Below, piece after piece: positions 7,507-16,600 of a stretch of 64,000 nucleotides of DNA. The stretch comes from a bacterium (GTDB lineage Bacteria > Cyanobacteriota > Vampirovibrionia > Vampirovibrionales > Vampirovibrionaceae), in NCBI GenBank assembly GCA_030429585.1, contig JAUIEU010000001.1, positions 1,421,994 to 1,485,993 on the forward strand, read 5' to 3'. Every line of letters begins with the position of its first letter. Position 1 is the first letter of the stretch. The notes below the pieces were generated by a model. The model was not told the origin of the DNA. It was given only the letters and a program-made list of their open reading frames with translations, and did not search any database. The position numbers and the translations under genes are program-made.

Positions 7507-8559
7507 CTACAGGTTGGCCAGGCAAGGGTAATGAATGGTACCGACCGCCGTGCCATGGCCATTTTTTCGGGTAGGGCTTAACAGCTTAGCCAGTACGGGG
7601 TGCTGGCATTGGGCTGGGGTTAGCCAACCCATATGCTGCAACACCGCCACCAGGGTTGTGTTGCGGGGGCGCTCGCCGCCATGGGCTACCTTAATGGCCA
7701 ACCCTTGCTGTAATTGGCGATGGCACACCGCCATTACCCCATCAGCGCCAACTTTAGCGATTAATTGGCCTTCGGAGGCCGCTACAATAGCGCTATCCAC
7801 TCGGTTACTTCCACCAAACAAGTTGGGCTGATTTGTGATGGCAGCAAGCAAACGCGGCATATGGGGGGAGTAACCTTCCATGCCAGCATACAGCCGGGCC
7901 AACTCCGCCAACCCCATGGCCACCGTAGGGATGCCACACCCATCCACCCCCACACCTTGCACCGCATTGGCCCCTAACACCTGGCTAACTTGCTGGGCAA
8001 AGGCCTGCTGAACGGGGTGCGTCGTCTGTTTGTAGCCCGCTAAGGGCCAACGGTTTAGTACACTGGCCACCAACTGGCCAGCATGATTACCGCTACAATT
8101 ATGCCCCAACAAGGCATATGCAGGCGGGGCGTGCCCGTGTTGTTCTGCATTAACGCGGGCGGCTTGCACCTTTCGGCGTGTCGGTTTATCCAAGGGTGGG
8201 TGCACACCGCAGCCCAGTGCTGTTTCCTGTAGCCCGCCCAACCCCAACAAGGCCTGCACCGCCTGCTGATGAACCGGCGACCCCACATGGGACGCACACG
8301 CCACCGCCAACATGGCATCGGTAGCATCGGATAACCGGCCTGTTTGGTGCAGAGCAGCCACGAAAGGAATGGCCTGAAAAGGCTTGGCTGTGGAACGTAA
8401 CCACACTGGCGGCGTCTGTGGCGATGTATAGTACGGTTGGCCGTGATGATTCACCCACGCTAGCCACCCGGTATGGATACATTCATCAATGGTCCCTACT
8501 GCCCCTGCATCGCGGGTTTCTACCATTAACACCTGGCCTGTAGAAGGTATCTCTATCAT
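7507..8559 (-). CDS. L-asparaginase, Rhizobium etli type (asparaginase II family)
   Basis: Hydrolyses L-asparagine to aspartate and ammonia. It belongs to the serine-beta-lactamase-like family of R. etli asparaginase, not to the AnsA/AnsB fold. Family signatures are present: LRSTAKPFQ (54-62, with the S56-x-x-K59 pair), NCSGNHAG (154-161, C155) and GVDGCGIP (204-211, C208), matching the Ser, Lys and paired Cys of the R. etli active site. A conserved Lys lies later in IAKVGADGV. 350 residues, with no signal peptide, so cytoplasmic. Transcribed toward the tRNA group from its own ATG at 8559. Confidence 0.9.
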   Translation of the reverse strand: MIEIPSTGQVLMVETRDAGAVGTIDECIHTGWLAWVNHHGQPYYTSPQTPPVWLRSTAKPFQAIPFVAALHQTGRLSDATDAMLAVACASHVGSPVHQQAVQALLGLGGLQETALGCGVHPPLDKPTRRKVQAARVNAEQHGHAPPAYALLGHNCSGNHAGQLVASVLNRWPLAGYKQTTHPVQQAFAQQVSQVLGANAVQGVGVDGCGIPTVAMGLAELARLYAGMEGYSPHMPRLLAAITNQPNLFGGSNRVDSAIVAASEGQLIAKVGADGVMAVCHRQLQQGLAIKVAHGGERPRNTTLVAVLQHMGWLTPAQCQHPVLAKLLSPTRKNGHGTAVGTIHYPCLANL

Positions 8560-8626
8560 GGTTTATCTCGCCTTAAACACAACCTGACCTGTATGGCCTG
8601 CTTTTATCGCCAACCAATGGTAGAAT

Positions 8627-8646
8627 AGGCGTTTGCGCCTTATAAT
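8627..8646 (+). promoter_or_regulatory. Promoter with adjoining palindrome before the TonB-like gene
   Basis: A perfect TATAAT (8641-8646) lies 61 bases before the ATG. Directly upstream is the palindrome AGGCG-TTTG-CGCCT (8627-8640), which would sit in the promoter spacer and could be an operator. The -35 region at 17 bases (TGGTAG) is poor, which is compatible with an activator- or repressor-controlled promoter. Confidence 0.5.
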
Positions 8647-8706
8647 AAAAGCCTACCACGTCACCCATAGCCTCGTCTGTTTACCCCTGTTACTGCCACC
8701 CCCCTT

Positions 8707-9849
8707 ATGAGTTCGCCCGCCTTTTCTGCCCTTTCCAACCTTAACCTGAGCGATAAAATGCCAGGGGCCCAATACGGCGTGGTTACCGCTGCCCTGCAGC
8801 TTACCAAAAACGATGAGGCCCCCACCTACTTTGGCAGCTTGGTATTATTCTCCATGCTGTGCCACGCCTTACTGGTGTTGTCACTCGTCCTCATCTTTTT
8901 TTTATTGGATTTTTTCGGCATTAATTGGATTAACTTTGACCCACTCCAGCTAAAACCCAAAGATATTCAATTTATTTTAGTCGATACCCCCCAAGCCATA
9001 CCTCGCGACCCCAACACCCGCAACCGGGCAGAACGCGCTAGCCGTAGCGGCGGCAAAAAATCCGCAGAAAACCCCACCGCCCTGGCCCAACGCAAGGCGG
9101 GTACCGTTACCAGCAAGCCCCAACCCACCGTCAAACCTCAACAAGCCCCCCAACGGAAACCAACCCCCAGGCCACAGCCCAAACAACCCACCCCTCGGCC
9201 CACTAAAAAACCGACGCCCCCCCGGCCCAAAGCCAATGCGCCTAAGCCAACACCCACCCCTAAATCGGTAGCGCCCCCTAGCCCGGTTATCCCTACCATT
9301 AAAACCCCGGCAGCACCCACGCCTACGGCCACTGGGCCCGTTTTGCCCACCCCTAGCAGCAATGTCAATCGGTCTACCCGCAGCAGCAGTAGCCCCACCC
9401 AAATACCTACTGGTGGCCTAGGTGCCCGTAGCCGCCCTGGTATGGCCGGTTCGCCAGGCAGCGTGGGTGGCAGCGGTGGTAGCGCCAGCCAAAACCAATT
9501 TGGCGCCCCTGGTGGCGGCGGTGGCCCAGCGGGCATAGACGCCCTACCCGACCCCGATTACGGCAGCTATATGGCAGAGCTACAGCGCCGCATTAAGCGC
9601 AACTGGCGCCCACCCAGAGCCCAGGAAGACAAGCGCGTGGTGGCACTCTTTAGGATTGCCCGTGATGGACGCCTGCTCAGCTTATCTATTAAGGTCTCTA
9701 GCGGTTATGTAGAAGCCGATGCCGCAGCCAAAGCCGCTGTCAGGTTGTCATCCCCCTTTAGGCCGTTACCGCCTGGCCACCGCGAAAAAGATTTGCCCAT
9801 TGAGTTTACCTTTGACTACAACGTGGCCAATGGCGCCCGCAAGTTTTAG
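8707..9849 (+). CDS. TonB-family energy transducer
   Basis: Single-span inner-membrane protein. A cytoplasmic N-terminus of about 42 residues is followed by a hydrophobic helix (about 43-70), a very Pro/Lys/Thr-rich spacer (about 120-215), a Gly/Ser-rich stretch (235-275) and a TonB C-terminal domain (281-375) containing DYGSYMAELQRRIKRNWRPP and RDGRLLSLSIKVSSG. TonB proteins couple the inner-membrane proton gradient to outer-membrane receptors across the periplasm. ExbB and ExbD are not in the window. It supports an outer membrane in this organism. The receptor it serves is unknown. Confidence 0.85.
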   Translation: MSSPAFSALSNLNLSDKMPGAQYGVVTAALQLTKNDEAPTYFGSLVLFSMLCHALLVLSLVLIFFLLDFFGINWINFDPLQLKPKDIQFILVDTPQAIPRDPNTRNRAERASRSGGKKSAENPTALAQRKAGTVTSKPQPTVKPQQAPQRKPTPRPQPKQPTPRPTKKPTPPRPKANAPKPTPTPKSVAPPSPVIPTIKTPAAPTPTATGPVLPTPSSNVNRSTRSSSSPTQIPTGGLGARSRPGMAGSPGSVGGSGGSASQNQFGAPGGGGGPAGIDALPDPDYGSYMAELQRRIKRNWRPPRAQEDKRVVALFRIARDGRLLSLSIKVSSGYVEADAAAKAAVRLSSPFRPLPPGHREKDLPIEFTFDYNVANGARKF

Positions 9850-9916
9850 GCTGATTTAAGATGGCTTAGGCCGTTTTTGTTCAGGTTGCCAACTTTTTAT
9901 CCATAGAAAAAGCAAA

Positions 9917-9938
9917 AGCGCCCCACAATAAGGGCGCT
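9917..9938 (-). terminator. Hairpin with T-rich tail on the minus strand
   Basis: Perfect arms AGCGCCC (9917-9923) and GGGCGCT (9932-9938). The sequence that follows on the minus strand is T-rich (TTTGCTTTTTC), while the plus side after the hairpin has no T run. It therefore looks like an intrinsic terminator for minus-strand transcription, or a weak bidirectional one that also ends the TonB gene. It is the second of two such hairpins between 9850 and 10321. Confidence 0.55.
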
Positions 9939-9953
9939 GGCCTAAAAACAGGC

Positions 9954-10056
9954 AAAAAAGAAAGCCGATGCTTTCTGCGTCGGCTATAGGGGGAAGTACT
10001 GTTATAGTCACTGTGGGAGATAGGGGGAGGGAATTTAAGAAAGCTGTGTGTTACTC
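9954..10056 (-). ncRNA. Candidate C-rich small RNA with intrinsic terminator
   Basis: On the minus strand, the hairpin AGCCGACGC-AGAAA-GCATCGGCT (9985-9963, one wobble) is followed by TTCTTTTTT (9962-9954), a good intrinsic terminator, yet no minus-strand gene precedes it. A possible -10 TATAAC (10067-10062) would start a transcript of about 100 nt. Its body carries two unpaired-looking C-rich stretches (CCCTCCCCCTATCTCCC around 10031-10015 and TTCCCCCTAT around 9996-9987) that could pair with Shine-Dalgarno sequences, as C-rich regulatory RNAs do in other bacteria. The -35 is not recognisable. The rest of the 9850-10321 gap is A+T-rich and holds no other feature except an unused-looking AGGAGGT at 10274-10280. 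Confidence 0.35.
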
Positions 10057-10321
10057 TCTCTGTTATAATAAAAACAATTTATAAGGCAGGATTGCGTATA
10101 CAGGGCATATCCGTTACATAGCGCAAACACTTAACACAAAAGTTACTTAAATATTAATAAAACATTAAAAAGGCAGGCCAAATCTAAATAAATTCCAAAG
10201 TCGACCTTTATTATTCAATCATTTGCCTCACACCCCACTATCCACCGGATATCCAAAGCAAGAAACAGGGTTTAGGAGGTTTTACATACTAATAAACTGT
10301 TAGCACTGATGAAACGCTTAG

Positions 10322-11557
10322 ATGTATACCACGCTACCTGCCCTAGCCCAACTAGCTCGGCAGCTGCAAAATTACCCCTTAGTAAACAAAGCCGTAATAG
10401 AGGCTGTGGGAACAGACATCCCTACTATTGGGCTGGCTCGCAACCCTATTGAGCGGAAAGAGCTAATATTTGAGCAAGCACTAACCTTTCTTCTATTTTT
10501 TGTAGTGGCGCCCGCACACGCCCTAGGCTACCGAAAGCTAGCCCACAAAGCTTATAACTTACCCAAACAGTTTATGGATGTCGCTTTTACTGACCTAAAA
10601 GATCTGCCCACATTCAAGCAAGCGATTACACAATTACCGGATAAGTTAGCGCGATTAAACAAAGAAACCCTGCTACCTTGGCAAAAACCAAAGCCTTTTA
10701 TTAAACCTAATTTTAACCACATTACATTAACGGACCCACTTCGTAAGAAAACCCTTAAAGCCAAAACCTGGATGTGGTCGCTAGATTTAATGACGGTATG
10801 CGCCTTAACCGGTAGTATTGGCTTTGCAAAAAATATCGTAGGGCGACTACTCAGCGGCACCAAGCATTTCACCGGCGAAATTGGTGTAGTAGACCAACAG
10901 CAACTAGACGAGCTGTACTATAAAAAACCAAAGGGGGCTGCACCTAAAAAGGAATCACACAAAGGAGCTATCGTATACACCGCGTCTGCAATTATCCCTG
11001 CTATTACAGGGACACTTATCTGGGCGGCCTGTAAAAAGCCACACACAGGCAATGGAATAGGAAAAAGATTCATGCGCGGCATGGCAACGTTCTCCAATCG
11101 CCTAGATCATCGGCGAGGGATTTTTATCAGCCTAGCTTCTTTGTTTGGAGCAGCTACCGTATTTAATATTGGCTTATTTACAGCTGCCCGCAGTAAAAAC
11201 GAACGGCGTGAAGTACTAATGAAGAAGGTGCCCATGCAAACCACCTTCTTTTTAGGCGATTTAATACTAATGTTTTTAGCTAATTATCACTACCTAAAAA
11301 AGAAGGGAATTAAACCCACCAGCCATATTGAAGTAGGCATTCAACGTGCTCCTAAAGAACTCAAAAAAACAGTCGGAAAGCGGCTTGCTAAAACCTTTTG
11401 GGGAATGTTTGCCTTAAACACCATTATGGTAGGGGGGTTAGTGGTACTAAATAACTGGCTTACCACCAAGCGCATTAAACAAGAGGCCGCCACACACCAA
11501 GTAGCCAACACATGGCTTAAAACATTCAACTGGAAGAATAGACCATTACGCCAGTAG
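10322..11557 (+). CDS. Multi-pass membrane protein of a lineage-specific family
   Basis: 411 residues, not a recognised family. About six hydrophobic segments are visible (near 48-68, 154-172, 222-240, 262-285, 305-322 and 362-382). A polar segment ARNPIERKE (39-47) precedes the first, and a similar ARSKNERRE (about 288-296) precedes a later one, suggesting internal duplication. The last helix runs into LNN, as in the protein at 43713. The overall plan resembles the four-protein cluster at 48.2-53.9 kb. An in-frame TAG lies directly before ATG 10322, so this start or a later one is real. The strong AGGAGGT at 10274 is too far upstream (41 bases) to serve it. The gene is more A+T-rich than its conserved neighbours. 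Confidence 0.75.
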   Translation: MYTTLPALAQLARQLQNYPLVNKAVIEAVGTDIPTIGLARNPIERKELIFEQALTFLLFFVVAPAHALGYRKLAHKAYNLPKQFMDVAFTDLKDLPTFKQAITQLPDKLARLNKETLLPWQKPKPFIKPNFNHITLTDPLRKKTLKAKTWMWSLDLMTVCALTGSIGFAKNIVGRLLSGTKHFTGEIGVVDQQQLDELYYKKPKGAAPKKESHKGAIVYTASAIIPAITGTLIWAACKKPHTGNGIGKRFMRGMATFSNRLDHRRGIFISLASLFGAATVFNIGLFTAARSKNERREVLMKKVPMQTTFFLGDLILMFLANYHYLKKKGIKPTSHIEVGIQRAPKELKKTVGKRLAKTFWGMFALNTIMVGGLVVLNNWLTTKRIKQEAATHQVANTWLKTFNWKNRPLRQ

Positions 11558-11595
11558 TCTATTTTGTGGTCCTAATTTCCATATAAAAACAATCA

Positions 11596-11696
11596 AATGT
11601 ACTAATGTACATTCAATTTTCGGTTTCGAAAACTCCTAAAATCTCAATGATAGAGGGGCTTTAGCCAACAAGGTACTGACTTGTACCCTGTTGGCT
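11596..11696 (+). promoter_or_regulatory. Two dyads upstream of the hybrid kinase gene
   Basis: A 7-bp dyad AATGTAC-TAAT-GTACATT (11596-11613) looks like a regulator site. Further down, arms AGCCAACAAGGTAC (11663-11676) and GTACCCTGTTGGCT (11683-11696) form a 14-bp stem with one mismatch and a six-base loop. It has no T tract, so it is a leader structure or the end of the preceding transcript. Both lie within 170 bases of the kinase start. Confidence 0.4.
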
Positions 11697-11765
11697 AGGT
11701 TCAGCTGCCCATTAACTCGACGACAAAGTATATATACCTCTCCTCTCCTCAAAAGAAAGCACCTT

Positions 11766-13556
11766 ATGAAAATCCTAATTGCTGAAGACGACAAGATCTC
11801 CCAAAAAATTGTGGTAAATGCCGTAGAACAATGGGGCCACACCGCTATTATAGCCAACGATGGCAACGAAGCCTGGGAAATTTTACAGCAGGATGACGCC
11901 CCTCAAATTGCCATACTGGATTGGTGCATGGATGGATTAACGGGCACACAGGTATGCGAAAAACTACGAGACGAAGACAAAGAACTATACACCTATGTTA
12001 TTTTGCTAACCGCCAAAGATAACAAAGACGATATGCTGGAAGGCCTACGCGCCGGTGCGGATGACTACCTGACCAAGCCCTTCCACCCCGCTGAATTAAA
12101 CTTACGGTTAGAAGCGGGCTTACGCGTTGTTTCCTTGCAGCACCGGCTAAACTTTTCCTTAGACCAACTAAAAGAAACCGAGCAACAACGTACCGAATTT
12201 ATTTCTGCCCTAACCCACGATATGCGCACCCCACTAATTGCAGAACAACGCGCCCTAGAAGTGATTGAAAATTTTGACGAAAGCATGGGCGAACAAACCA
12301 AATCCTTACTCGGCAGCATGGCCAGCAATAATGATGATTTGCTATCCTTGGTCAACCAGCTATTAGAAGGTTTCCAGGCCAATGAAATGAAAATAGAACT
12401 AGAGCCCAGCGACACCAACATTGATGCGTTAATCACCAATAGTTTTGCATCGGTGCAAACCTTGGCCACCAATAAAAACATCACCCTAGCCTACCAAGCA
12501 GCTAACGACCCCTTAGCCGACGTATTGCTAGACGATAAGCAAATAAAGCGTGTACTCGTCAACCTACTCAGCAACGCCATTGCCTACATCCCAGAAGCCT
12601 CTACCGTAACGGTTAGCGCCACCACTGAGAACCACAACCTCGTCATCCAAGTAGCGGATAATGGCCCTGGCATTGACACGACCGTGCTGCCCCATATGTT
12701 TGAACGGTACTCGCACGAGGGCAACCCTGGCCACGGCCTTGGGTTAAGTATTTGCAAAACCATTGTTCAGCTCCACCAAGGCAGTATAGAAGCCCACAAC
12801 CTACCGACAGGAGGCGCCTGCTTTACCATTAGCTTACCTATAAGCCAGCCAGCCGTGCCCACTGGGCCATTGCGCGTGGTTATTGCAGAAGACCAAGAAT
12901 TGGCCCGCATTGGCCTGGAGTTTGCCCTAAACGGGTGCGATGATATTGAAGTGGTTGGCACTGCCGAAAACGGTGCACAGGCAATTTCCCTTGTTTCATC
13001 ATTAAAGCCGGATGTAGTGCTGATGGACATGGTGATGCCCACCATGAACGGGATGGAAGCCACCGTGCGCATTAAAAGCGACTTTCAACAAACCAAAGTG
13101 GTCTTTCTAACATCTCAAATAGACCCTAAAAAAGTAAAAATGGCGTTGGTTGCCGGCGCTGATGGCTACTGTATTAAGGATATTAAAACCCACAAATTGG
13201 TAGAAGTAATGCAAACGGTGGTGGCTGGTAACCGCTGGTTAGACCCCGCCCTAGCCCGCAGTATTGAAACCACGTTCCCTCAGGATTTACCCAAGCTTAA
13301 CCCGGCCACTGTTCCGGTTAATTTGCAGGAGTTTAACTACAACCTGCCAGCAGAATTGGAATACCGCGAGCTAGAAACCCTACGGTTAATTGCCAGCAAT
13401 CGAAAAATCTCTGACATTGCCACTATTTTCCACACCACCATAGAGTCGGTAAATTGCTACCTATCCTCTGCCATGGATAAACTAGCCGCCGATAGCTATG
13501 TAAGCGCCGCAGAAAAAGCCAAACAAAACGGGTTACTGACCCACAGCAGACACTAA
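11766..13556 (+). CDS. Hybrid histidine kinase / DNA-binding response regulator (REC-HisKA-HATPase-REC-HTH)
   Basis: 596 residues with a whole phosphorelay in one cytoplasmic chain. Receiver 1 (1-120) has acidic pair EDD and phospho-acceptor D52. The HisKA H-box FISALTHDMRTPL has H151. The HATPase domain shows N270, VADNGPGID and GHGLGLSICK. Receiver 2 (369-490) has D421 in VVLMDMVMP. A C-terminal LuxR/FixJ-like HTH (about 533-572) reads LEYRELETLRLIASNRKISDI. There is no transmembrane segment or PAS domain, so input probably comes through receiver 1 from another kinase. ATG 11766 is chosen because MKILIAEDD is a typical receiver start. Nothing shows which genes it controls. Confidence 0.9.
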   Translation: MKILIAEDDKISQKIVVNAVEQWGHTAIIANDGNEAWEILQQDDAPQIAILDWCMDGLTGTQVCEKLRDEDKELYTYVILLTAKDNKDDMLEGLRAGADDYLTKPFHPAELNLRLEAGLRVVSLQHRLNFSLDQLKETEQQRTEFISALTHDMRTPLIAEQRALEVIENFDESMGEQTKSLLGSMASNNDDLLSLVNQLLEGFQANEMKIELEPSDTNIDALITNSFASVQTLATNKNITLAYQAANDPLADVLLDDKQIKRVLVNLLSNAIAYIPEASTVTVSATTENHNLVIQVADNGPGIDTTVLPHMFERYSHEGNPGHGLGLSICKTIVQLHQGSIEAHNLPTGGACFTISLPISQPAVPTGPLRVVIAEDQELARIGLEFALNGCDDIEVVGTAENGAQAISLVSSLKPDVVLMDMVMPTMNGMEATVRIKSDFQQTKVVFLTSQIDPKKVKMALVAGADGYCIKDIKTHKLVEVMQTVVAGNRWLDPALARSIETTFPQDLPKLNPATVPVNLQEFNYNLPAELEYRELETLRLIASNRKISDIATIFHTTIESVNCYLSSAMDKLAADSYVSAAEKAKQNGLLTHSRH

Positions 13557-13601
13557 ACCGCTAAACGGTTCGCCCTTTGTTTCCGCCCTAAGCGCTTCAG
13601 C

Positions 13602-16600
13602 CTAGTTCTTCGCCTTGGCTTCCGCAATAATTTCTTCACGGATGCGTTTAATCTCGGATAATAATTCTCGAATATAGACGACTTGGGCATCACCATCCAT
13701 TAACCGGTGCTTAATCAGCAATACAGGCATGCTGCCTTGCTTGCTTTTAATACCCGGTACCCAGCGGGCTTTTTTACCGGTAGTGCCCACCATGCGGCTT
13801 TGCAACAGCATCCACTCTTGCAGGTTAAAGGGCACACTCACACGAATGTATTCTTCATCGCTCCGTACCATAGCAATGCCTAACTCGGTGCCCAGCAACC
13901 GCAACCGAACCAACTGCACCAACTGCAAGGTTTCTTCTGGTATCTCGCCAAAGCGATCTTTCCACTCGGCTTGGATATGCTCTAGTTGTAGCTCGCTAGT
14001 CACATCGGCTAAGCGTTTGTACTCGGAAAGTTTAACGTCTAAATCGCCCACCCAATCTTCGGGGATTAACGCCGTCACGTTTAAGTCCACCACGGTAGGC
14101 TCTTGTTTGCTGGTGGTGGTTTCGCCTTTTAACTCGCCAATGGCTTCTTCCAGCATTTGGCAATACAAATCAAAGCCAATGGCCACCATATGGCCGTGCT
14201 GCTCGCCGCCTAAAATGTTACCCACCCCGCGGATTTCCATATCGCGCAAGGCAATTTGGTAACCACTACCCAAGGTAGTAAATTCGCGTAAAGCGCGCAG
14301 GCGATTAGTGGCATCTTCCGTCAGGGTACGTTCTGGCTCGTAGTAACAGTAGCAGTAGGCTTGTTTATCACTACGGCCAACACGCCCACGAATTTGGTAC
14401 AGCTGCGCCAAACCAAATTTATTGGCTTGGTCTACCACAATGGTGTTTACGTTCGGGATATCCACACCACTTTCAATGATGGTGGTGCACAGCAACACAT
14501 CGTATTGGTGCTCGGCAAAATCCAGCATAATGGTTTCCAGCTCATCGCCACTCATCTGGCCATGGGCAATAGCAACGCGGGCCTCTGGCACCAATTGTTT
14601 GAGTTGCTCGCCCAATTGGTAAATGGTTTGCACCCGGTTGTGGAGGAAATAAATTTGCCCACCGCGGTCCATTTCTTGCAGCAGCGCCATGCGAATTTGA
14701 GCAGGGTTATACGGCCCCACATAGGTTTGAATGGGCAGCCGGTTCGTCGGCGGTGTTTTAATCAGGCTCATTTCTCGCACACCACTCAGCGACATGTATA
14801 GCGTCCGCGGAATCGGCGTGGCACTCAGGGTAATCACATCCAAGCTAGAGCGAATGCTTTTAATTTTCTCTTTATGGGTTACCCCAAAGCGCTGCTCTTC
14901 ATCGATAACGAGCAGGCCTAAGTCTTTAAAGTTAATATCTTTTTGCAGCAGCCGGTGGGTACCTACCACCACATCCACTTCGCCTTCTTGCAGTTTTTTA
15001 ACGGTTTCGCGCTGCTCTTTAGGCGAACGGAAACGAGAAAGCAAGCCAATGCGCACCGGGTAGGGCTTAAATCGCTCGCTTAGGGTATTAAAATGCTGCT
15101 GGGCCAAAATAGTGGTTGGGCACAAAATGGCGGCTTGCTTACCGCCCAGCACCGCTTTAAAAATACCGCGCAGGGCTACTTCCGTTTTACCAAACCCTAC
15201 ATCGCCACAAATCAGGCGGTCCATCACCCGTTCGCTTTCCATGTCGCCTTTCATATCCTGGATGGCTTGCCACTGATCCGGCGTTTCGGTGTAAGGGAAA
15301 GCCTCTTCCATTTCCACTTGCCATGGGGTGTCCAACTCAAAAGGGTGACCTTCGGCTTTGGCACGGCGGGCGTACAGCTCAATCAAATCACGGGCAATGC
15401 CGGCAATCGCTTTTTCCGCTTTTTTCTTAACTCGGTTCCAATCGGTGCCGCCAATTTTGTTTAGCTTAGGCGCCTTATCCCCAGCACCCCGATACCGAGA
15501 AAGCAAATTCACCTGGTCTACCGGCACGTGCAGGCGGTCTGTCCCCAAGTACTGAACCGTTAAATATTCTCGCTTTTCGCCATCAACGGCAATTTGGGTA
15601 ACGGCTTTAAACTCACCAATACCATGCTTTACATGCACCACGTAATCGCCCTGTTTCAGGTCGTTCACGCTGTTAATCACGTCAATATCTTCTCGGTGGC
15701 GCCGCGATTTAGAATTAATGGATACCCGCTTTTGGCTACGGCCAAACAGTTCGGCATCCGTAAAATAAGCCACATGCTCGCCAGGCAGTACAAATCCTTC
15801 GTGGGGGCCATTTTTAGCGATAATCACATCGCTATCCTTAACGGCGGCGGCAATGGTCGCTTCAATTTTTTTGGTGTTCTTTCCCGCCTCATCATCCGGA
15901 ATGTAGGTGGCCGGCACGTCGCCCTCTTTACAGGCATCCATTAGCCGTTGTGGGTGACGCGTGGAAACCAGCAACTGCATCCCCTCACGGCGCTGCTTAC
16001 CAAAATGCTCTACCGCCTCCGCCAAGTTGGCTTTAAAACGGGGGGCGCCTTGTAACTTGGCTGGGAATAAGTCCTTCAATTCACCCACGCTAAACTGGCC
16101 ATCACTGCCCAAAGGCAGGGTATCCAATAACAAGCGATGGGGTAACCGGGTTTTTAAAATGGAAAGCGCTTCTTCATCGGTAATGTGCATGGATTGACCC
16201 ACATCCAAACTGCGGCCCTTGGCAATGCCTTCCGTATGCTCGCGGTTTAAGCGGTCGCTTAGCCCGGTTAGGTTGTTGGTCAACACGCTCCAATCATCCA
16301 GCACACAAAGCGCATCGCTGGGCAGCACCGTCACCAACGATTCAAACTGGTCGTCGGATTCCGCCAGTAAGGGAGCATAATAATCCATGCCATCCGGCAC
16401 CATTAAGGTGTTTACATCCTCTTGGCCAAGCAACGTGGTTAGCCCATGCAAGGTAGAATGTAGCGCTTCTCGGGCAGTATCATCCAGGCCTTTTTGCTGT
16501 TTACCAAAGGCCTCATGGATGGCATCCACCAACTTGGTGCGGTTATCCGCCGTTAGCACCACCGACAACCGCGGCAAAATACTAACGGATTTTTTGGTAT

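Noticed and set aside
8977..9536. Long minus-strand Gly-rich frames opposite the TonB linker
   Set aside because: They are the complement of a Pro-rich linker (Pro codons read as Gly), not genes.
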